Part shown: positions 1-4,902 of the stretch, piece by piece
Layout of the letters: each line of letters opens with the position of its first letter
Numbering within the stretch: position 1 is the first letter of the stretch
Source: Pseudomonadota bacterium
GTDB lineage: Bacteria; Pseudomonadota; Alphaproteobacteria; Rhizobiales; Afifellaceae
Assembly (NCBI GenBank): GCA_023417735.1
Contig: JAEZEK010000019.1
Coordinates: forward strand, 1-5,578
Length of the DNA: 5,578 nucleotides
Direction: 5' to 3'
Program-made: the position numbers and the translations under genes
The notes under the pieces: generated by a model
What the model saw: the letters and a program-made list of their open reading frames with translations, nothing else
Databases searched by the model: none
Told to the model about the DNA's origin: nothing

Positions 1-1072
1 CGGCGCGGCCGAAGAGCTCCTCCTTCACCTGCGCCTCGACCAGCGACCGCTTCTCCTCGACGACGATGATCTTCTCGAGCCCGTCGGCGAAGCGGTTCAC
101 GCCCTCGGGCTCGAGCGGCCAGGGCGCGGCGACCTTGTACAGCCGGAGCCCGAGCCCGGCGGCGCGAACCTCGTCGATGCCGAGGAGGTCGAGCGCGGCG
201 AGCGTGTCGAGCCAGCTCTTGCCGAGCGAGAGCACGCCGAGCCGCGCCGTGGGACCACCGCGCATGACGATGCGGTCGAGCCGGTTCTCGCGGATAAAGG
301 CGATCGCCGCCGGCTTCTTGACGTTGTGAAGGAGGAGCTCCTGCTCGAGCGGGTGGACCCCCGCCCTGATGTTGAGGCCGCCCGGCGGCATCTCGAACTC
401 GGGGAGGACGATGGACACCCGGTTCATCGAACCGTCCACGACCGCGGTCGATTCGATGTTGTCCTTCATGCATTTCAGGCCGACCCAGGTGCCGGCGAAG
501 CGGGACAGCGCATAGCCGTAGAGGCCGTAGTCGAGGATCTCCTGCACCCCGGCCGGGTTCAGGATCGGCATCATGGCATCGACGAAGGCGAACTCCGACT
601 GGTGCGCCACCGTGGAGCTCTCGCAGGTGTGGTCGTCGCCCATCAGAGCGAGCACGCCGCCATGCTTCGAGGTGCCGGCGAAGTTGGCGTGGCGGAAGAC
701 GTCGCCGGTGCGGTCGACGCCGGGCCCCTTGCCGTACCAGATGCCGAACACGCCGTCGTATCGGCCCTCGCCCCGCATCTCGGCCTGCTGCGAGCCCCAC
801 AGCGCGGTTGCCGCGAGGTCCTCGTTCAGGCCGGACTGGAAGCGGATGTCGTTCGGCTCGAGCAGCTTCCGGGCCTTCCAGAACTGCTGGTCGAGGCCGC
901 CGATCGGGGAGCCGCGATAGCCGGTGACGAAGCCTGCGGTATTCAGGCCGGCGGCGCGGTCGCGCGCCTTCTGCATGAGCGCCAGCCGGACCACGGCCTG
1001 CGTGCCGGATATGAAGATCCGGTCGGCCCCGAGATCGTACTTGTCGTCGAGGGTGACCGTTCGCCTGGGCAT
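1..1072 (-). CDS. Indolepyruvate ferredoxin oxidoreductase family protein, N-terminal part (runs off left edge)
   Basis: Thiamine-diphosphate 2-oxo-acid oxidoreductase. Characterised family members convert an aryl-pyruvate such as indolepyruvate, plus CoA, to the aryl-acetyl-CoA and CO2, passing electrons to ferredoxin or another acceptor, in the cytoplasm. The minus strand is open from ATG 1072 to the edge (357 codons). Visible family signatures are DDKYDL near residue 9, GYRGSPIGGLD near 51-61, GLNEDLAATALWG, then GKGPGVDRTGDVFRHANFAG and GDDHTCESST, all of the thiamine-binding IorA-type N-terminal domain. The sequence stops at VVEEKRSLVEAQVKEELFG. The long fused IorA-IorB form common in Proteobacteria is about 1,150 residues, so roughly two thirds, including any iron-sulfur and gamma domains, should lie outside. 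The start is set by GGAGG at 1078-1082, five bases before the ATG. It lies 79 bp downstream of the lipoprotein gene on the same strand. Family call is firm; the true substrate is not shown. Confidence 0.93.
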   Translation of the reverse strand, partial: MPRRTVTLDDKYDLGADRIFISGTQAVVRLALMQKARDRAAGLNTAGFVTGYRGSPIGGLDQQFWKARKLLEPNDIRFQSGLNEDLAATALWGSQQAEMRGEGRYDGVFGIWYGKGPGVDRTGDVFRHANFAGTSKHGGVLALMGDDHTCESSTVAHQSEFAFVDAMMPILNPAGVQEILDYGLYGYALSRFAGTWVGLKCMKDNIESTAVVDGSMNRVSIVLPEFEMPPGGLNIRAGVHPLEQELLLHNVKKPAAIAFIRENRLDRIVMRGGPTARLGVLSLGKSWLDTLAALDLLGIDEVRAAGLGLRLYKVAAPWPLEPEGVNRFADGLEKIIVVEEKRSLVEAQVKEELFGRA

Positions 1073-1137
1073 CGGTACCTCCGTCCGCGATCTTCCCGCC
1101 GAGACCGCACTTGCCTTCGAATCTGGCCCGTCGACGC

Positions 1138-1147
1138 GGAAATTTCC
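1138..1147. repeat. 10-bp perfect palindrome upstream of the oxidoreductase gene
   Basis: GGAAATTTCC reads the same on both strands and sits in the 79-bp gap between the lipoprotein stop (1152) and the oxidoreductase ATG (1072). It is the most AT-rich patch in an otherwise GC-rich gap. It could be an operator half-site or simply part of a promoter; no convincing -35/-10 pair could be placed with it. Without a second copy in the window a regulatory role is only a guess. Confidence 0.25.
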
Positions 1148-1151
1148 ATTC

Positions 1152-1730
1152 TCATTTGCCGGGTTCGGGGAAAGATCGGTTCAGCGAGGGCGGAAACGGC
1201 GTGGTGCTCCGGTCGATGTTGCGCTGGTAGCCCGGTCCGATCGCGAGCGGCTGCTCCGGCAGGACGGTTTGGTCGAGGCTCGACGCATAGGTCCGTTCCA
1301 GGCGCTGGAGCTCGCGGCCCGAGGCCTCGGAGAGGGTCAGGACGACGCGGTAGGCTTGTCCCTTCCGGACGCCGCGGACGGGTTTCGAATCGAGCACGAT
1401 CCGGTCCCGTCCCGGCACGACCCTCGTTCGGACGATGATCGCTTCGCCGCCCGCGGGATCCTCGAAACGGGCCTCCACGGTGCTGCCTTCGGGAAGCGGC
1501 CGGAGCGGCTTCAGCACGAGCCCGTAGCTCGCCTCGGCATTGCGATAGTTGAAGACGAAGCCGCCGCCCGCGACCTCCAGATAGGGCCGGCCGCCGTCCT
1601 CGCTGCAGGCGACGAGAGCCAGGAGCACGGCGAGGAGGAACGCGGGACGGGTGCCCATCGGCAGATGGCGCCTCAGCGCCCTGGGCCGCTCGCGCACCGC
1701 CACCGCGCTGATGGGCCAGGTTCCCGTCAT
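1152..1730 (-). CDS. Putative lipoprotein, conserved hypothetical
   Basis: 192 residues, function unknown. A hydrophobic stretch (residues 30-41) ends in the lipobox LVAC with Cys42, so the mature protein is probably lipidated and anchored in the envelope, facing the periplasm. The mature part (about 150 residues) reads as beta-rich: a GGGFVFNYRNAEASYG segment near 55-70, LKPLRPLPEGS near 73-83, and a late LDQTVLPEQPLAIGPGY near 152-168. I recognise this as resembling a hypothetical family of rhizobial-type bacteria, without a known role. The ATG at 1730 follows the regulator's TGA with no gap and has GGAGG five bases upstream. An internal ATG at 1658 would give a more typical signal peptide (Cys18) but has no good ribosome site. 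The 24 extra codons have the same high third-position GC as the rest, so I keep the long start. Confidence 0.8.
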   Translation of the reverse strand: MTGTWPISAVAVRERPRALRRHLPMGTRPAFLLAVLLALVACSEDGGRPYLEVAGGGFVFNYRNAEASYGLVLKPLRPLPEGSTVEARFEDPAGGEAIIVRTRVVPGRDRIVLDSKPVRGVRKGQAYRVVLTLSEASGRELQRLERTYASSLDQTVLPEQPLAIGPGYQRNIDRSTTPFPPSLNRSFPEPGK

Positions 1731-2351
1731 TCAAACCTCCATCCGCGTTCTTGCCGGTTCACGGACTGCCGCGCGGCGCCGGCGGAGCCGCTCCGCCTTG
1801 GCGCGGTTCCCGCACGTCGCCATGTCGCACCACACGCGCGTTGCGTTGCGCGACGCGTCGACGAAGAGCCAGTGGCAGTTCGCGCAGACCTTCAGCCTGA
1901 TCAGGGCTTCGGAATGCGCAATCACCAGAGCGGACTGGGTGACTGCCGCAGCGAACGGCAGAGGCTTCGCAGTCCCGAGTTCGAGCCCGTGCGGGCCGGC
2001 CCGGAGCGGCACGCCCGCAACGGCGTCGTGGTGGAAGCGAAGGACGCGGCGGAGGTCGCCGTTAAGCGGCGCCTCGCCGAGTGCTGCGGCACGCAGAAGG
2101 TCGTCGACCGCCTCGCGCAGCTCGAGGTGATAGGCGAGCGCCATCGATTCGGCACCGGCGCTGCAGGCGATCCGATACTCCCTGCCCGGCCCGCTGTGCC
2201 GGCCTGCGGCCGCGACGAAATCCGACAGGTCGTGCCAGCCCTTCAGCTTGTCGAAGCGCCGCACCGGGTCGGCGCGGAAGCAGACGGTGTTGGCGAAGTC
2301 GAGCGCCAGCGCCCCGCCGACGAACTGCCGTTCGGTCCAGATGTTCGCCAT
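1731..2351 (-). CDS. CGNR zinc-finger / ABATE-domain transcriptional regulator
   Basis: 206 residues, usual length for the family. The N-terminal half matches the putative stress-induced ABATE domain (FVGGALALDFANTV at 10-23, then a helical region to about 110). The C-terminus holds the CGNR zinc finger: C156-x2-C159, then C175-x4-C180 in the CGNR box at 180-183, preceded by RLKVCANCHWLFVDASRN and followed by a basic tail (RLRRRRA) fit for nucleic-acid contact. All four metal-ligand cysteines are present. The family is regarded as DNA-binding regulators; ligand and targets are unknown here. The ATG at 2351 suits the family N-terminus but has no Shine-Dalgarno sequence; a -10-like TAGACT lies seven bases upstream, so the message may be leaderless. 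It is coupled to the lipoprotein gene downstream and faces the permease gene across a 77-bp spacer, the likely site of its action. Confidence 0.92.
   Translation of the reverse strand: MANIWTERQFVGGALALDFANTVCFRADPVRRFDKLKGWHDLSDFVAAAGRHSGPGREYRIACSAGAESMALAYHLELREAVDDLLRAAALGEAPLNGDLRRVLRFHHDAVAGVPLRAGPHGLELGTAKPLPFAAAVTQSALVIAHSEALIRLKVCANCHWLFVDASRNATRVWCDMATCGNRAKAERLRRRRAAVREPARTRMEV
1736..1740 (-). promoter_or_regulatory. Ribosome binding site that decides the lipoprotein start
   Basis: GGAGG on the minus strand, inside the last two sense codons of the CGNR regulator gene and five bases from the lipoprotein ATG at 1730. The regulator's TGA (1733-1731) abuts that ATG. This arrangement is typical of translational coupling and favours start 1730 over the internal ATG at 1658. 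Confidence 0.7.
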
Positions 2352-2357
2352 GGCGGA

Positions 2358-2385
2358 AGTCTAACCGGCAAACGCGCCTTGACAA
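2358..2385 (-). promoter_or_regulatory. Possible sigma-70 promoter of the CGNR regulator gene
   Basis: Minus strand: TTGTCA (2385-2380, five of six to the consensus) and TAGACT (2363-2358, four of six), spaced 16 bases. A start about seven bases beyond the -10 would fall at or next to the A of ATG 2351, giving a leaderless message, which agrees with the absence of a ribosome site. Prediction by eye only. Confidence 0.35.
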
Positions 2386-2407
2386 GTTTCCGCTGCGCGC
2401 ATCCGAT
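2379..2407 (+). promoter_or_regulatory. Possible promoter of the permease gene
   Basis: A perfect TTGACA at 2379-2384 is followed after 17 bases by TCCGAT (2402-2407), a poor -10. The -35 overlaps the opposing -35 of the regulator within the near-palindrome CTTGACAAG (2378-2386), so polymerase could probably occupy only one direction at a time. The downstream leader would be about 15 bases and contains GGGAG (2417-2421), the permease ribosome site. Confidence 0.3.
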
Positions 2408-2428
2408 CGCCGTCTCGGGAGCCGAGCC

Positions 2429-3358
2429 ATGCCGGAGCACGTCGCCTATTTCGCCCAGCAGGCCTGGAACGGGCTCCAGGTCAGCGCCTTCTACGCGCTG
2501 CTTGCCGTCGGCTATCTCCTCGTCCACGCGGTCACGAACCGGACCAATCTCGCTTTCGGCGCGATCGCCATGTGGAGCGGCCAGACCGCGGTGCTCGCCG
2601 CCAGCATGCTGGGGAGCGTGTTCTACCTGGCCGCAGGCCCCGCTCTGGTGCTGGCGGTGGCATCGGCGCTTGCCGTCGCCGCGGTCTTTGGCATCGTCTT
2701 CGCGCGCCTGGTTGTCCTCCCGCTCGCCGAAGGGACGCGGCTCGCCATGCTGGTCGCGACGATCGGGGTCGCCATCGTCCTGGAGGAAGCCGCGCGTTTC
2801 GCCTCCGACAGCCGCGAGCTCTGGCTGCAGCCGGTGCTCGCCATGCCGGTGACCCTCGCACCTGGCGCCTTCAGCATCGGCGTCACGCTGATGCAGTTCG
2901 TGAACCTTGCCGTCGCCGGGACGCTCATCCTCGCGCTTGCCCTGTCGATGCGGCGCCATCCCCTCGGCCGCGCGTGGCGGGCGGTGGCCGACGATGCCGG
3001 GATGGCCCGTCTCCTCGGCATCGACGTCCGGCGCATCCTCACCGGCTCGGTCGTGCTCGGGTCGCTCTATGCCGCCGCAGCCGGAATCCTGGCCGCGCTC
3101 TATTACGGCAATGTCAGCTTCTACCAGGGCCTGATGCTCGGCCTGAAGGTCCTCTACGTGGTCGTGCTCGGCGGCATCGGCTCGGTTCCTGCGGCAATGG
3201 CCGGCGCGGGCCTGCTCGGCTTCGCGGAAACGCTGTGGTCGGCCTATTTCCCCATTGCATGGCGTGACGTCGCGACATTCGGCGGGCTGACGCTCCTGCT
3301 CGCGCTCCGCCCGGGCGGCCTGTTTGCCGGCGCCCGGCGGGTCGATCACGACCGATAG
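2429..3358 (+). CDS. LivH-type branched-chain amino acid ABC transporter permease (orphan)
   Basis: 309-residue inner-membrane permease of the LivH class (members usually about 290-300 residues), which pairs with a LivM-type permease, two ATPases and a periplasmic binding protein to import branched-chain amino acids or related small carboxylates and amides. Visible: NGLQVSAFYALLAVGYLLV (14-32), a variant TNLAFGAIAMWSG (39-51) where typical LivH has an INFAHG-like segment, LVATIGVAIVLEE (108-120), and the conserved cytoplasmic ATPase-contact loop RAWRAVADDAGMARLLGID (181-199), then YYGNVSFYQGLMLGLK and VVLGGIGSVPAAMAGAGLLG. About eight membrane segments can be drawn. ATG 2429 is chosen for GGGAG seven bases upstream and because the family N-terminus begins here; the frame is open further upstream but overlaps the regulator gene. 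No partner subunit lies in the window, so substrate and functionality are open. Confidence 0.9.
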   Translation: MPEHVAYFAQQAWNGLQVSAFYALLAVGYLLVHAVTNRTNLAFGAIAMWSGQTAVLAASMLGSVFYLAAGPALVLAVASALAVAAVFGIVFARLVVLPLAEGTRLAMLVATIGVAIVLEEAARFASDSRELWLQPVLAMPVTLAPGAFSIGVTLMQFVNLAVAGTLILALALSMRRHPLGRAWRAVADDAGMARLLGIDVRRILTGSVVLGSLYAAAAGILAALYYGNVSFYQGLMLGLKVLYVVVLGGIGSVPAAMAGAGLLGFAETLWSAYFPIAWRDVATFGGLTLLLALRPGGLFAGARRVDHDR

Positions 3359-3370
3359 GCCTCTCAGGCC
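3358..3370. terminator. Small hairpin over the convergent stop codons
   Basis: GGCCT-CTC-AGGCC, a perfect five-base-pair stem with a three-base loop. It starts at the last base of the permease TAG and contains the dehydrogenase TGA. Only five bases separate the two genes, so any terminator must lie here or inside coding sequence. There is no T-run on either strand, so function as an intrinsic terminator is doubtful. Confidence 0.2.
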
Positions 3371-4572
3371 GTCTCCCAGCGCCAGAAGTCGGTGCCCTCG
3401 CGCCCGTAGCGGCCGGCGATCACCATCTTGTGCACCTCGGAGGCGCCGTCGACGAGCCGGGCGCAGCGGGCATACCGGTAGATCCACTCCGCGATCGAAT
3501 CGGTCGAATAGCCGCGCGCACCCTGGAGCTGCACGGCCGTATCCGCCGCCAGTTGCAGCGTGTCGGCGACGTGCATCTTGGCGATGGACACCTCCTTGCG
3601 GGCGAAGTCGCCGCGGTCGAGCTTCCAGGCCGCGTGCATGACGAGGAGCCGCCCGATCTCGATCGCCTGCGCCACGTCGGCCATCTTGAGCTGGACGCTC
3701 TCACGGTCGGCGAGCCTCACGCCGAAACCCTCGCGCTCCCCGATGTAGCCGGCGGCGATCGCCATGCAGCGCTTGGAGAGGCCGAGCCAGCGCATGCAAT
3801 GGGTGAGCCGCGCCGGGCCGAGCCTGATCTGCGTCACCTTCAGCCCGTCGCCCACCTCCATGAGCCGGTTGCGGTCCGGGATCTCGAGCCCGTCGAATTC
3901 GAGCTCGCAGACGCCGCCGTGCTCGTCGGGCCCCATGTTGGCGATGCGGCGCACGATGCGCCAACCCGGCTGGCCGCGGTGGAACAGGAATGCCGTGAGA
4001 TGGCGCCGCTTCTCGTCCGGGCTCGGATCGGTGCGGGCGATCAGGATGAACTGCTCGGCGAGCGCCGCGCCCGAGATGAACCACTTCCGGCCGCGCACGA
4101 CCCAGGTCTCCCCGCGCCGCTCGGCGGAGGTCCGGATCATCCCGGGATCGGAGCCGCCGCCCGGAGCGGGCTCGGTCATGACGAAAGACGAGTTCGCGCC
4201 GACGACGATCGGATCCAGGAACTCATGCTTCTGGGCCTCCGTCGCGACACGCTCCAGGAGGCGCATGTTGCCGTCGTCGGGCGCGGCGCAATGGAGGCTG
4301 CTCGGCCCGAAGATCGACCAGTTCGCCTCCTCGTAGAACGCCGCCTGCTGCACCATGGAGAGGCCGAGGCCGCCGCGCGCCTCGGAGACCTGCGGCGCCC
4401 AGAGCCCGGCCGCCCGGGCCCCGCCGCGCAGCGCGTCGCGCTCGGCAAGGCCGATGTTGCCCCATTCGTCCCAGGCCCCGCGCGCGCTCTCGTACGGCCC
4501 CACGTGCTCGCTGACGAAGGCGCGCACGCGGCGCCTCAGGTCCTCGGCACGGCTGTCGAGCGTGAAGTCCAT
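3364..4572 (-). CDS. Acyl-CoA dehydrogenase family protein, ACAD10/11-like
   Basis: 402-residue FAD enzyme of the acyl-CoA dehydrogenase fold, expected to introduce an alpha-beta double bond into an acyl-CoA and pass electrons to electron-transfer flavoprotein in the cytoplasm. Order: helical N-domain (1-125, with LHCAAPDDGNM at 93-103, typical of the ACAD10/11 branch), beta-domain (FVMTEPAPGGGSD at 130-142, RGRKWFISGA at 160-169 for FAD and substrate), helical C-domain (RLGPARLTHCMRWLG at 250-264, QLQGARGYSTD at 348-358). Near the end, VDGASEVHK (374-382) occupies the region where medium-chain dehydrogenases have the catalytic Glu of YEGTSQ; Asp375 stands there, as in the LADGPDEVH-type ACAD11 branch as I recall it. 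Start ATG 4572 has GGGAG at 4577-4581. Likely chain-length or branched substrate specificity cannot be read from sequence. It converges on the permease gene. Confidence 0.94.
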   Translation of the reverse strand: MDFTLDSRAEDLRRRVRAFVSEHVGPYESARGAWDEWGNIGLAERDALRGGARAAGLWAPQVSEARGGLGLSMVQQAAFYEEANWSIFGPSSLHCAAPDDGNMRLLERVATEAQKHEFLDPIVVGANSSFVMTEPAPGGGSDPGMIRTSAERRGETWVVRGRKWFISGAALAEQFILIARTDPSPDEKRRHLTAFLFHRGQPGWRIVRRIANMGPDEHGGVCELEFDGLEIPDRNRLMEVGDGLKVTQIRLGPARLTHCMRWLGLSKRCMAIAAGYIGEREGFGVRLADRESVQLKMADVAQAIEIGRLLVMHAAWKLDRGDFARKEVSIAKMHVADTLQLAADTAVQLQGARGYSTDSIAEWIYRYARCARLVDGASEVHKMVIAGRYGREGTDFWRWETA

Positions 4573-4625
4573 GGCGCTCCCCCGGTCGCTCCGTGGAGCA
4601 TCACCATCGGCCGGCGGATCGCAAG

Positions 4626-4641
4626 AGCGCCGGAAGGCGCT
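4626..4641 (-). terminator. Possible hairpin terminator after the DUF3008 gene
   Basis: AGCGCC-TTCC-GGCGCT on the minus strand: a six-base-pair stem with a four-base loop, six bases past the DUF3008 stop and 53 bases before the dehydrogenase ATG. It is followed by CTCTTGCG rather than a T-run, so at best it is a weak or Rho-assisted terminator; it may also serve as a 3' end stabiliser for the short message. Confidence 0.3.
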
Positions 4642-4647
4642 GCCGGG

Positions 4648-4836
4648 TCAGGATTTCGATGCGTGCTCCGGCTTGCCCTTCCGCTTCGTGGAGGCGAGGT
4701 CGTGCAGTTCCTTCTCGCTCATCGATTCGGCCATCGACTTCGAGGCGCCCTTCAGCTTGCTCTTCGGCGTCTCGCCGCGCTTGGCGGACAGGGCCGCGCC
4801 GGCCGCCTTCTGCTGCGCCTTGGATCTCGCGGGCAT
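4648..4836 (-). CDS. DUF3008 family small basic protein, probable stress protein
   Basis: 62 residues, very rich in Lys, Ala and Ser, with no membrane segment or cysteine, presumably cytosolic. The whole length matches the DUF3008 pattern: MPARSKAQQKAAGAALSAKR at the start, KLKGASKSMAESMSEKEL in the middle, and ASTKRKGKPEH near the end. The role is not established; the composition resembles small stress-induced or hydrophilin-like proteins. The start is firmly set by AGGAGG (4842-4847) five bases before ATG 4836, the best ribosome site in the window. An EcfG-like promoter lies just upstream, in the 66-bp gap after the SDR gene, so it is probably transcribed on its own under general stress, with possible readthrough into the acyl-CoA dehydrogenase gene 75 bp downstream. 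Confidence 0.9.
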   Translation of the reverse strand: MPARSKAQQKAAGAALSAKRGETPKSKLKGASKSMAESMSEKELHDLASTKRKGKPEHASKS

Positions 4837-4858
4837 GGAACCCTCCTGTGCTGGCCAG

Positions 4859-4872
4859 GAACCAACAGGTTC
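4859..4872. repeat. Short inverted repeat between SDR and DUF3008 genes
   Basis: GAACC-AACA-GGTTC, a perfect five-base inverted repeat with a four-base spacer, 30 bases past the SDR stop. It overlaps the -10 part of the EcfG-like promoter, so it might be an operator or a weak terminator for the SDR gene. No T-run follows. It may be chance. Confidence 0.2.
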
Positions 4873-4889
4873 GCAACGCCGCGAGTTCC
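4864..4889 (-). promoter_or_regulatory. EcfG/RpoE2-type general stress promoter, predicted
   Basis: Minus strand GGAAC (4889-4885), 18 bases, then GTT (4866-4864). The published consensus for the alphaproteobacterial general stress sigma factor (RpoE2 in Sinorhizobium, EcfG elsewhere) is GGAAC with 18-19 bases to TT, or 16-17 bases to CGTT; here the latter form would be TGTT, one mismatch. Initiation 8-10 bases further would give a leader of about 18 bases carrying AGGAGG. The site lies wholly in the gap between SDR stop and DUF3008 start. Confidence 0.5.
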
Positions 4890-4902
4890 GGCCCTGCCGT
4901 CG

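Noticed and set aside
326..1438. Plus-strand open frame of 370 codons
   Set aside because: Antisense shadow of the oxidoreductase gene, whose minus-strand reading has unmistakable family signatures over 357 codons.
943..1734. Minus-strand frame of 263 codons overlapping the lipoprotein gene
   Set aside because: Out of frame with the lipobox-bearing protein, starts at TTG, Arg/Gly-rich and motif-free, and it overlaps the oxidoreductase start.
924..2852. Long plus-strand open frame of 642 codons
   Set aside because: It runs antisense to the oxidoreductase start, lipoprotein and regulator genes, then into the permease in the wrong frame. Its translation is Arg/Pro/Ala-rich without any family motif; long open shadows are expected at this GC content.
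2243..3487. Minus-strand open frame of 414 codons opposite the permease
   Set aside because: Its composition is charged and low-complexity (many Arg, Glu, Asp, His), a mirror of a membrane protein gene. The permease on the plus strand has the conserved LivH motifs.
4588..4599. Inverted repeat GCTCC-GT-GGAGC just upstream of the acyl-CoA dehydrogenase ribosome site
   Set aside because: The two-base spacer is too short for a stable RNA hairpin and the repeat is only five bases, so it is expected by chance in such GC-rich DNA.
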